Position numbers and translations under genes: made by a program
Shown: piece by piece, positions 38,898 to 46,458 of the stretch
Numbering within the stretch: the stretch's first letter is position 1
How the letters are laid out: the number at the start of each line of letters is the position of its first letter
Notes under the pieces: model-generated
The model's database searches: none
What the model was told of the DNA's origin: nothing
The model's input: the letters and a program-made list of their open reading frames with translations, nothing else
Source: a virus
Length of the DNA: 64,000 nucleotides
Reading direction: 5' to 3' (one strand)
IMG/VR virus record: IMGVR_UViG_3300025581_000001
Span: 1-64,000 of that record

Positions 38898-39332
38898 ATG
38901 GCAAGTGAGAACGGCAACAACTACGACGCGATGCTGGAGAAGGTGAAGCGCGGGCACCGCGTCACGACCGAGGTCATCAACTTTTTCTGCGGGCTGTACG
39001 CGCAGGCGAAGGAGCTGGCCAAGCAGCAGTCCGAGCTGGGCATCGAGATCAAGGTCGCCCTGCTGCGCGACAAGGAGATGGTCGCGGCCCCGCCCGACTG
39101 CCCCTACATGCTGAAGCTGACGGTCACCGACCCCAAGCCGTTTATTTCGACCACGGTGAACTGGAAAGGCATTGCTCGCGAGCTGGCTACAGCTACGTTC
39201 GGCAAGAACTACGAGCAGAAGCCATCGTGGAAGCATGCGGTGAAGCAGGGGACGACGACCACGACCACGACGGCGGAGTCGCAGGTGCGGCTGAACCCGC
39301 CTATGCTGAACCCCGAGTACAAGAAGCTCTAA
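38898..39332 (+). CDS. 144-residue protein
   Basis: ATG 38898 behind AAGGAG. Helix-rich first half (VINFFCGLYAQAKELAKQQS), then beta segments (YMLKLTVTDPKPFISTTV) and a poly-Thr stretch (GTTTTTTTAE) before a Pro-rich end. No family recognised. Confidence 0.65.
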   Translation: MASENGNNYDAMLEKVKRGHRVTTEVINFFCGLYAQAKELAKQQSELGIEIKVALLRDKEMVAAPPDCPYMLKLTVTDPKPFISTTVNWKGIARELATATFGKNYEQKPSWKHAVKQGTTTTTTTAESQVRLNPPMLNPEYKKL

Positions 39333-39342
39333 GGAGGGCAAG

Positions 39343-39564
39343 ATGGCACAGCGAGAGATTTCGTTCTTGCGGGCATCCAGCAACTTGTCGTGCGCGGTCT
39401 ACGACGAGGAGACGCAGGAACTGAATGTTGTATTCCTGAACGGCAGCCAGTACCGCTACAAAAAGGTGCCCAAGGACGTCGCCGATGGCTTCAGCACCGC
39501 GAAGTCGGCTGGCGGGTACCTGAACGCGTGCATCAAGGGGAAGTACGAGTTCGAACGGCTGTAA
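39343..39564 (+). CDS. KTSC-domain protein
   Basis: 73 residues from ATG 39343 behind AAGGAGG. LRASSNLSCAVYDEETQELN then VVFLNGSQYRYKKVPKDV, ending SAGGYLNACIKGKYEFERL follows the KTSC pattern (SS-x-I...Y-x-x-x-L-x-V-x-F-x-x-G-x-x-Y-x-Y-x-x-V-P...S-x-G-x-Y-xN). KTSC domains are small and of unclear, possibly nucleic-acid-related, function. Confidence 0.75.
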   Translation: MAQREISFLRASSNLSCAVYDEETQELNVVFLNGSQYRYKKVPKDVADGFSTAKSAGGYLNACIKGKYEFERL

Positions 39565-39586
39565 CTACCGATGAAAGCAGGCGGCT

Positions 39587-40453
39587 ATGAAGAAGACATG
39601 GGCGGAGCAGAACAGCGGTCGCATCGAAGCAGCGCTGCAGTCTATCGGGGGTAAGGTGCCCCGCGAGCGCTGCCCCAAGGGGGTCACCACCGACGAGTTC
39701 GCGCTGCCGGAGAAGCGGCTCGACAAGTGCTCGGGGGGAGACCGCTTCCTGACGTTCTTCCAGATGGACGGCAAGACGCACTGCCTGTTCCGGGGTACGG
39801 TGCTGCGCCCTGGCTCGTGCTCGGTGACCGTCATGGTCGACGGCGACGGCAAGCGCCGCCAGATGACGGTGCATCGCGGTGGGAAGGACGAGCAGCTTGT
39901 CGAGTTCGATGGTTCAGCACGCCCGATTCATTGGGCGGGAGAAGTGCCGGTGCGGGTGATTGGCAAGGTCGCGCTGAGCGATTACTGGCGCAGCATGAAC
40001 AATCTGCCACCCCTGAACGGCGAGGCAAAAACGAAGTCTAAACCGAAAGTACAACAAGGAGATGAGGATATGCCTGATTACATGAAGCGTGCGAAGAAGC
40101 TTGCGGAAGAGATGGAAGGCGACGAGCCCGAGACCGACGAAGTCGAGACCGCTGATAAGACTGCCAGCAAGAAGAAGGTTAAGGCGGTCGCCAAGACCGG
40201 AAAGAAGTCTGCGGCTACCAAGGCCGGTCACGATGCTCCCAAGCGGAAGTCGAGCGGCCATGCGACCCCCAAGGTTGGTGCGACCTTCGAGGCGAATGCC
40301 AAGGGCAAGACCTACACCATGAAGGTGGTTAAGGGCAAGGACGGCGAGGTCGGCTTCCAGGTCGGTAAGACCGTCTACACCAGCGTGTCCTCGGCGGGCA
40401 GCGCGGTGACCAAGGGAGCCTGCAACGGCTGGAAGTTTTGGAAGATCGACTAA
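39587..40453 (+). CDS. Protein with C-terminal RAMA-like domain (nested start 40070)
   Basis: 288 residues. The N-terminal ~140 are beta-rich with no family match. A lysine/alanine-rich linker (170-230) leads to a domain ending GATFEANAKGKTYTMKVV...GFQVGKTVYTSVSSAG...NGWKFWKI, like the RAMA domain tied to restriction enzymes and DNA methylases. ATG 40070 is in frame behind an ideal AAGGAG and would give the linker plus RAMA-like part alone. A role in reading modified DNA is speculative. Confidence 0.55.
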   Translation: MKKTWAEQNSGRIEAALQSIGGKVPRERCPKGVTTDEFALPEKRLDKCSGGDRFLTFFQMDGKTHCLFRGTVLRPGSCSVTVMVDGDGKRRQMTVHRGGKDEQLVEFDGSARPIHWAGEVPVRVIGKVALSDYWRSMNNLPPLNGEAKTKSKPKVQQGDEDMPDYMKRAKKLAEEMEGDEPETDEVETADKTASKKKVKAVAKTGKKSAATKAGHDAPKRKSSGHATPKVGATFEANAKGKTYTMKVVKGKDGEVGFQVGKTVYTSVSSAGSAVTKGACNGWKFWKID

Positions 40454-40489
40454 TTCCAGAAGGCCAGCATTTCGAAGCAGTGAATACGG

Positions 40490-40526
40490 AGGGCTGGCGG
40501 CAGAGATGCTGACCAGCCCTTGTTTT
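40490..40526 (+). terminator. Intrinsic terminator
   Basis: AGGGCTGG (40490-40497) pairs with CCAGCCCT (40513-40520), 15-nt loop, followed by TGTTTTG. Ends the RAMA-like gene's transcript. Confidence 0.7.
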
Positions 40527-40547
40527 GCTTGCGAAAGGAAGTGGTGA

Positions 40548-40718
40548 ATGAAAAGGAAAGTCTGGAAGTTGTCATTGCAGGTGCTCGTCGAGTGTGAAAC
40601 ACAGCAAGAAGCGGATGCACATTTGGTGGAAGCTGTTGATGCCATGAAGTCAGAAGGCTTCGGCGAACTGGAAAGTTCGGCTGAGTTTTGGGGAACTGTA
40701 GTTAAGAAGGGATACTGA
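40548..40718 (+). CDS. 56-residue protein
   Basis: ATG 40548 to TGA 40718. Strand-helix-strand pattern (WKLSLQVLVECETQQEADAH, then LVEAVDAMKS) like a small ferredoxin-like fold. Unknown function. Confidence 0.6.
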   Translation: MKRKVWKLSLQVLVECETQQEADAHLVEAVDAMKSEGFGELESSAEFWGTVVKKGY

Positions 40719-40719
40719 C

Positions 40720-41607
40720 ATGGCTAATCTGGCATTCTTCGAATTGTCGAAGGCCGACCAAGCGTACGCGCTGGACAAGGCACTGAAGCTAACTACCGGC
40801 AAGAAGGCGGTGGCGTTCGTGACCAATGAAGTAATGCAAGTTGAAAAGCCCAGCTACTGGTCGTATAAGGTGCTTGATAAGCTGGGCGATTGCATCGTAG
40901 TGCATTATCGGGGAGTCCCCATTCGGTTGCTCTACAAGCGACTGGTGGCTGAGTTTTGCATTGACGAGCTGGCCCCGGTGCCTGACATGCCGAGGGCCGA
41001 CCCCGACGATGCATGGGTGTACCTCGACCTGACCGGCAACTCGGCCCGCCAGCAGCACGCACCGACGCTGGCCCGCATCAAGGAGCTGGAGCAGCAGGTG
41101 GTGTCGCTGAAGAAGCGCATCGCGGCGCAGGACGACGTGCTCATCGAGAGCGAGCGCAGCGCCTACGCCAAGGCGGTGGCCGAGATGCGTAAGGAGGACG
41201 ATGCGGTCGCGGCGCTGCTGGCCAAGGTGGAGGAGAAGCAGGCCAAGATTCCCAAGTGGGTTATCTCATTGATGAAGCGGATGGAGAGGGGGACGACCGT
41301 GCAAGAGAATCCATCGCTGTACGGCGTGGCCATGCGGGTCTGCCACGAAGTTGGAATTGACTGGACTGATCCGCGAACTGGCAAGACTTACAAACCGCCT
41401 GCGCCGGAGAAGGTAGTGGTCACTCCGGTCGATGCCGAGGGCATGCCACTGGGCAAGAGTACCGAAGTCGTGGTCTCGCAGGGCAAGCAGCACAGGCTGA
41501 AAGGAGAAAACCATGAAGGCAACGGTAAAGCGCGGAAGGGGAAGGCCAAGGGCAGCGCCCGGAACCGTAAGGATACTGGCCAACGGGGTCGCAAGGCTGT
41601 CGCCTGA
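40720..41607 (+). CDS. Coiled-coil protein with basic tail
   Basis: 295 residues from ATG 40720. Residues ~110-175 are a coiled coil (ARIKELEQQVVSLKKRIAAQ). The C-terminal ~40 residues are extremely Lys/Arg/Gly-rich (GNGKARKGKAKGSARNRKDT), and this tail is read from the same DNA as the start of the next gene in another frame. No catalytic motif. Confidence 0.6.
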   Translation: MANLAFFELSKADQAYALDKALKLTTGKKAVAFVTNEVMQVEKPSYWSYKVLDKLGDCIVVHYRGVPIRLLYKRLVAEFCIDELAPVPDMPRADPDDAWVYLDLTGNSARQQHAPTLARIKELEQQVVSLKKRIAAQDDVLIESERSAYAKAVAEMRKEDDAVAALLAKVEEKQAKIPKWVISLMKRMERGTTVQENPSLYGVAMRVCHEVGIDWTDPRTGKTYKPPAPEKVVVTPVDAEGMPLGKSTEVVVSQGKQHRLKGENHEGNGKARKGKAKGSARNRKDTGQRGRKAVA

Positions 41608-41887
41608 TCTTGCACAGGTGGGTAACAGTTTTGTTGCTGAGTGGGATAATGTTGACCGAGTTCTGACGTTATATGATGCTGATGCGTTTCCTGATGAAAA
41701 GCCTGTCTTGCGAACGTGGAATTCAGGTGCAAAGGGAACGAGCATCTATGTATCACTACTTGGCACATTGCATCGCATAGGGCCGAAGAAGCTTCCTCGA
41801 TTTGCTGGAGTATACCGGGCGAGGAATCGTAGTAAGAATCCCAGAGTTCCCTGGATTGCAATTTATCTGAAGGAGAAAGTGGGGTAA
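41513..41887 (+). CDS. AT-hook-bearing protein
   Basis: 124 residues from ATG 41513 behind AAAGGAG. N-terminal VKRGRGRPRAAPG is an AT-hook-like GRP core for minor-groove binding; the rest is beta-rich (VLTLYDADAFP). It overlaps the previous gene by 95 bp, where both frames encode basic residues. Confidence 0.6.
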   Translation: MKATVKRGRGRPRAAPGTVRILANGVARLSPDLAQVGNSFVAEWDNVDRVLTLYDADAFPDEKPVLRTWNSGAKGTSIYVSLLGTLHRIGPKKLPRFAGVYRARNRSKNPRVPWIAIYLKEKVG

Positions 41888-41892
41888 GAGAA

Positions 41893-42045
41893 ATGGTCAG
41901 TCCGAATCGAATGTCACCACTGCAGGAGACCATCAACGACATCTTCCAAGGACTGGGGCTTGTGTTCTTGGTCGCAGTATTTGCACTTGCGCTGTGGCTG
42001 CTGAGCAGTGACCAGTTCACTGTGCTGACCCTGCCGTTCAAGTAG
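41893..42045 (+). CDS. 50-residue single-span membrane protein
   Basis: ATG 41893 to TAG 42045. Soluble start (SPNRMSPLQETINDIF), then one helix (LGLVFLVAVFALALWLL). Could be a small holin or anchor; nothing else supports lysis. Confidence 0.55.
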   Translation: MVSPNRMSPLQETINDIFQGLGLVFLVAVFALALWLLSSDQFTVLTLPFK

Positions 42046-42091
42046 ACTAAACCTTAACCCGAAAGAGAGAAGTCTGGAAAGGAAGTGAAGA

Positions 42092-43084
42092 ATGGAAAAT
42101 CTAATCATGGAGCCGGTGACCCGGCTCACGAAAGACCTCGCTGTGGCAGCGGCTACGTTGAGCGTGCGTGAAGCGCGCTACCTTGTCGATGCCTACTACA
42201 CGATTCAGGACTACCGCATAGCGTCGGACGCGCAAATCAGGGAGATGACCAAGTCCGGTGAGCCTCATGACGTCCTGAAGTGGGCGGCGAAGCAGTACAT
42301 CACTCTTGAATCGCAATTGAAGCGGTCGCTGGACAAGTGGACGGACAACCAGTACATGGGCCGTTGGGCGAAAGCGATTTGTGGTATCGGCCCGGTTATC
42401 TCCGCCGGTCTGCTGGCGCACATCGACATCGAGAAGGCCCCGACAGTTGGCCACATCTGGCGCTTCGCTGGGCTCGACCCGACTAATAAGTGGCTGGGCC
42501 GTGAGAAGTCCAAAGCTCTGGTCATGTCGGTTTGCGGTTCCGCCAATGTTGTTACCGAAGAGCAAATTACACAGATTGCCACTCTTGCCTTTTACCGAAC
42601 GGAGCAGCTTCACACAATGGTTGGGGAAGGTTCGGTTACGCGTAAGAAGTTGGTGACTGCATTGACCAAGCGGCCCTACAACGCCGACTTGAAGACGCTG
42701 TGCGCTTTCAAGCTGGGCGAGAGCTTCGTGATGGTGCAGAACAACAAGAACGATATCTACGGCAAGGTCTTCGCCGCGCGCAAGCGCGAGGAGGAGGCGA
42801 AGAACGATGTGCTGGCATTCAAGGCGCAGGCCGAGCAGATACTCGTCACCAAGAACTTCGACAAGACGACAGACGCGTACAAGGCGCTGATTCAGGGGCG
42901 TTTGCCGCAAGCGCAAATCCACGCAAGGGCACGGCGCTATGCGGTGAAGCTGTTTTTATCGCACTACCACGCTGAGGCATACCGGCAGCGCTTTGGTAAG
43001 GAGCCACCGTTGCCGTATCCGATTGCGTTCCTTGGGCATGCACACATGATTGATGGGCCGAAGATAACCAGTATAACCGAGTGA
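42092..43084 (+). CDS. IS110-like helix-hairpin-helix protein (transposase C-terminal type)
   Basis: 330 residues. AKAICGIGPVISAGLLAH (93-110), then HIWRFAGLDP (121-130) matches the C-terminal domain of IS110/IS116 transposases (I-x-G-I-G-P-x-x-A-x-x-L-L-A...F-A-G-L-D-P). Later helices also fit (PYNADLKTLCAFKLGESFVM; ARARRYAVKLFLSHYH). The N-terminus lacks the DEDD nuclease residues of true IS110 enzymes as far as I can see, so it is a stand-alone HhH protein, probably binding branched or structured nucleic acid. Its stop codon lies inside the first unit of the A/B array. Confidence 0.7.
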   Translation: MENLIMEPVTRLTKDLAVAAATLSVREARYLVDAYYTIQDYRIASDAQIREMTKSGEPHDVLKWAAKQYITLESQLKRSLDKWTDNQYMGRWAKAICGIGPVISAGLLAHIDIEKAPTVGHIWRFAGLDPTNKWLGREKSKALVMSVCGSANVVTEEQITQIATLAFYRTEQLHTMVGEGSVTRKKLVTALTKRPYNADLKTLCAFKLGESFVMVQNNKNDIYGKVFAARKREEEAKNDVLAFKAQAEQILVTKNFDKTTDAYKALIQGRLPQAQIHARARRYAVKLFLSHYHAEAYRQRFGKEPPLPYPIAFLGHAHMIDGPKITSITE

Positions 43085-44250
43085 ACCGTTGTGTATGAGT
43101 GAGCCAACTGCGAAGAAATAGAACCATGAGTAGTGAGCGAGTCAACTAGTAAGAGAGAACCATTGAAAGCGAACGAGTCAGGGAAGTCGAATAGTACCAG
43201 TGTCTTCGAGCGAGTCAGCATGAGCGAGAGTACCAAATGTATCGAACGAGTCGTAACAGTAGAGGGAACCGGGTCTAGTGAACGAGTCGTGTTGGACGAG
43301 AGCACCATGATTCAAGAACGAGTCACGTGAAATGAGAGAGCCTGAGTACGCGAACGAGTCAAGCACCGCGTGAGAACCAGAATTTACGAACGAGTCATTG
43401 GTCTCGAGAGTACCACGAAACCAGAACGAGTCACGAGAAACGAGGGTACCAAACGAAGCGAGCGAGTCAGATTGCAAGAGAGCACCATGTGAGAGGAACG
43501 ATCCATTGAACCCGATAGTACCAACACTTGTGAGTGAGCCGTGGATTCTGATAGAACCATCCTGCTGGAAGCGAGTCATGTTGTCTGAGAGTACCAAAAA
43601 GAGAGAACGAGCCTTGGGCATTGAGAGTACCATGCGCCCCGAGAGCGAGTCAGCGATCCGAGAGAGCACCATACGAAAGGAACGAATCATCAGATTAGAG
43701 GGAACCACTAGATGTGAATGAGTCAGGGCCTTCGAGGGAACCACAAAACACGAGCGAGTCGAATCGAATGAGAGCACCGGATCAAGCGAACGAGTCAGTT
43801 GAGTCAGGTACAATGAGAGAACCATCTAGACCGAACGAGCTATCACCTCGAAGAGTACCAGTAGATAGGAGCGAGTCATGCGACGCGAGGGCACCAGTTG
43901 ACTTGAGCGAGTCACTAGTTTTGAGAGAACCATCAAAGGAGAACGAACCAATACATACGAGAGCACCAGTACGTATGAGTGGGGCCATAGCATTTGAGAG
44001 CACCAGATGTGCGGAGCGAGTCGTCGGCTTTGAGAGAACCGTTGATGTAGGTTGATGTAGAACGAGTCACCGCAAAAGAGCGAACCACTGAAGAAGAACG
44101 AGTCAACGGATAGGAGAGTACCAGGTTCCTGGAACGAGTCATCAGCTTAGAGAGAACCGGTGATGTGGAACGAGTCACAACGCCTGAGAGAGCCAGCGGA
44201 AGGGGAACGAGTCAATGTCATAGAGGGCACCAATATCGGAGAACGAATCC
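43079..44250 (+). repeat. 32-unit array of two alternating 10-bp motifs (A/B array)
   Basis: Each ~36-bp unit is motif B (consensus GAGAGYACCA), 8 variable bases, motif A (GAACGAGTCA), 8 variable bases. Motif A copies start at 43097, 43135, 43171, 43208, 43244, 43280 and so on to 44241: 32 copies, 20 of the 31 intervals exactly 36 bp, the others 37, 38, 45 or 46. Variable octamers do not repeat. Indels are not multiples of three, so no frame stays open on either strand. The strand is purine-rich. It begins at the HhH stop and ends at a strong terminator, so it is probably transcribed as a long RNA. Confidence 0.95.
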
Positions 44251-44252
44251 TA

Positions 44253-44289
44253 ATGCAGGCGCTAACTCAACAGCGCCTGCATCCTTTCT
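44253..44289 (+). terminator. Strong intrinsic terminator closing the A/B array
   Basis: ATGCAGGCGCT (44253-44263) pairs with AGCGCCTGCAT (44272-44282): 11 perfect pairs, 8-nt loop, then CCTTTCT. It starts 3 bp after the last motif A. The stretch from 44290 to 44388 before the portal shows no feature I can support. Confidence 0.85.
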
Positions 44290-44388
44290 AGCCAGACGCC
44301 AGTTTGGTAGGTTGTGCCAACCCCGCAAGAAATCTGCCAGTAGCTTGTAGACACTCATGCCACGATTTACTACGATTCCAAACAGAAC

Positions 44389-46458
44389 ATGCGAATCGTT
44401 CCCAAGTTCGTCGCCACCATTTTTGCGTCCATCTTTTCCTCCGTCCACCGACTCCACCAAGAGTACCTGGCCAGCGAGATCAAGAAGCAGCGCATGGGCG
44501 AGATCGTGCGAGTCATGAAGGTGGCGCACGCGCAGGAACTGACCGAGCTGGACGTCGCGCAGTGGCCGATGAAGGTGCAGGAACAGAAAGAGCGTATCGC
44601 TGCGGTCGCAGCGGGCAACCTCGACGCTATGATTGTCGACCGTCGCTCCTGGTCATATCCGTACTTGCCAGAGTCGCTGCACCGCCTGAACCAACCCATT
44701 CTGAAAAATACGCCATCCAATTTGCGGCGATTCAGCGAGACGCCCATTCCCCGTCGAGCCATCAATCTCATCAGGAATCAGATTCTGGCCAAGCGCTGGG
44801 AAGTCCGCGTTGCCGGAGAGCAGGGCAGCAGCGAGCCTACGCCGAAGCAGAAGAAGCGCATCGACATTGCTACCGCCTGCCTGCAGCAGCCCAATGACGA
44901 GGGTGGCGGATGGCGGGCCTTCGCCGAGGCGGTGCTGGAGGACGACATTATTGGAGGCTACGGTTGCATTGAGCCTCGCGTTACTCCCAACTACAAAAGG
45001 CCCCTCAAGCTGTGGCCGGTGGATGGTTCGACCGTCCGCATATTCGCCGACTGGACGGAGTCGACTCCCGACCGCCCGCGCTATGCGCAGATGACTGGAC
45101 TCAAGGGTGAGCGTGGCATTGTGGCCTTCCGCGACGACGAGCTGATCTACATCAAGTCGAACAACCGTAGCAACACTCCCTTCGGACTGGGCAAGCTGGA
45201 AGTGGCATTCAATTCTGTCAACTCTTTCCTCGGCATCCAGGATATGTCGGGTAAGGCTGGCTCCGATCAGGTGCACAAGACGATGCTGTGGTGGCAGGCG
45301 TCGCAGCTTTCCGCTAACCTTTCCAATGTGCGTCGCTACTTGACCAACGAGCTGGAGCAGCAGTCGAAAATCTCGCTCATTAGTGGCATGCCGCAGCCGC
45401 AGGTTATCGATATCAAGGCGACCACCCCGGAAGACCTGCTGCTTGACTGGCAAAAGTTTCTTATCATCATAATCGCCGATGCATTCGACTTGTCGCCTCC
45501 AGCTTTCGGAATTACTGACAACGTGAATAAGGCGGTTGGGCAGGTGCTCAGCGATCAGGACTTCTTCGGTGCGGTGGTGCCGTTAGCAGCGTCATTCGAA
45601 GGTGAGATGACGTTGCGGGTCATCCATCAGCATTTCGGCTGGCGTGACCTGGAGTTTCACATCATCGGACTCGAAGACCCTGATCCACTCACCAAGAAGA
45701 CCCTCCAGCAGCGTGACTACATGATGAACGCCATCACCCCCGACGAGATTCGCAAGGATGGAGGCAAGCCTCCGTTGCCCGGAGGCTGGGGCCGATTGAC
45801 GCAGGGGCAGTGGCAGATCATCATCGCGCAGGCTATGGCGCAGTCGCGCACTGCTGGTGCTGGTGGCGGCGGAGGTTACGGTGGCGGCATGGGCAGCGGC
45901 GGAGGCTTCGGTAGCGGTGCTGGGATGCCATCAGCTACCTCGGGAACAACCATGGGCCTGCCCAGCAGCGGTGGCATGGGGCGCGGCAGTATCGGCGCAG
46001 GCGCGTTCTCGGCTGACGACGTCGCTCAGATGACACCGGAAGACATTCAGTACTTACAGGAGTCGGGGCTGCTCCCAACCGATAATTCGGAGCTTGGCAA
46101 CCAGATGGAGCAGGAGCAGCCCGGCATTTTACAGACGCTGACCGAACAGTTGCGCTCGTTCTTCGAGATTGAAGATCAGTACAAGCACGACAATCAAGTC
46201 GAGCCAGAGGAGATCACCTCGGAAGACCAGAAGGAGCAGAAGAAGCGCTTTGCGCAAGACCAGCACGTGCAGACTTGGCGTGAGTCAGTAGTGAATGACC
46301 GTGGGCTGGCGCGGGTGCCTCCACGTCCCAACCTCGACCAGACGCAGCCCGACTATCCGCTGATGCGCAATGCGGTTAGTCAGAAGGTTAAGGACAGCAT
46401 CGCCAAGCGGAAGGGAAAGTATCCACGCAGCGGTGGTGAGCGGAGTGATTACCGATGA
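44389..46458 (+). CDS. Portal protein
   Basis: 689 residues. The core shows the usual portal order: PIPRRAINLIRNQILAKRWE (N-terminal helix-strand), EDDIIGGYGCIEPRV (wing strands), LWPVDGSTVRIF, DDELIYIKSN, GLGKLEVAFNSVNSFLG (helix before the crown), LISGMPQP, FDLSPPAFGITDNVNKAVGQ (the stem-clip turn). A Gly/Ser-rich linker (~485-545) and a long charged tail follow, longer than usual. The portal ring is the DNA channel and the dock for terminase and connectors. No small terminase or terL is adjacent; terL is 17 kb upstream. It overlaps the protease gene by 4 bp. Confidence 0.85.
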   Translation: MRIVPKFVATIFASIFSSVHRLHQEYLASEIKKQRMGEIVRVMKVAHAQELTELDVAQWPMKVQEQKERIAAVAAGNLDAMIVDRRSWSYPYLPESLHRLNQPILKNTPSNLRRFSETPIPRRAINLIRNQILAKRWEVRVAGEQGSSEPTPKQKKRIDIATACLQQPNDEGGGWRAFAEAVLEDDIIGGYGCIEPRVTPNYKRPLKLWPVDGSTVRIFADWTESTPDRPRYAQMTGLKGERGIVAFRDDELIYIKSNNRSNTPFGLGKLEVAFNSVNSFLGIQDMSGKAGSDQVHKTMLWWQASQLSANLSNVRRYLTNELEQQSKISLISGMPQPQVIDIKATTPEDLLLDWQKFLIIIIADAFDLSPPAFGITDNVNKAVGQVLSDQDFFGAVVPLAASFEGEMTLRVIHQHFGWRDLEFHIIGLEDPDPLTKKTLQQRDYMMNAITPDEIRKDGGKPPLPGGWGRLTQGQWQIIIAQAMAQSRTAGAGGGGGYGGGMGSGGGFGSGAGMPSATSGTTMGLPSSGGMGRGSIGAGAFSADDVAQMTPEDIQYLQESGLLPTDNSELGNQMEQEQPGILQTLTEQLRSFFEIEDQYKHDNQVEPEEITSEDQKEQKKRFAQDQHVQTWRESVVNDRGLARVPPRPNLDQTQPDYPLMRNAVSQKVKDSIAKRKGKYPRSGGERSDYR

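Noticed and set aside
43178-43825. 216-codon minus-strand gene with DSFxxxGTLxxx repeats
   Set aside because: No ribosome binding site, all neighbours are on the + strand, and the frame is broken by 1-, 2- and 10-bp indels that keep the DNA motifs intact.
43079-44250. CRISPR array
   Set aside because: The repeats are only 10 bp and of two alternating types, and the spacers are 8 bp. No Cas gene is nearby.
43079-44250. tRNA-like repeats (CGAGTC as T-loop, ACCA as 3' end)
   Set aside because: The distance between the two does not fit a T-arm plus acceptor, and no complementary stems exist in the units.
42092-44289. Complete IS110 insertion sequence
   Set aside because: No DEDD catalytic residues are visible in the N-terminal half, and no element ends or target duplication were found.
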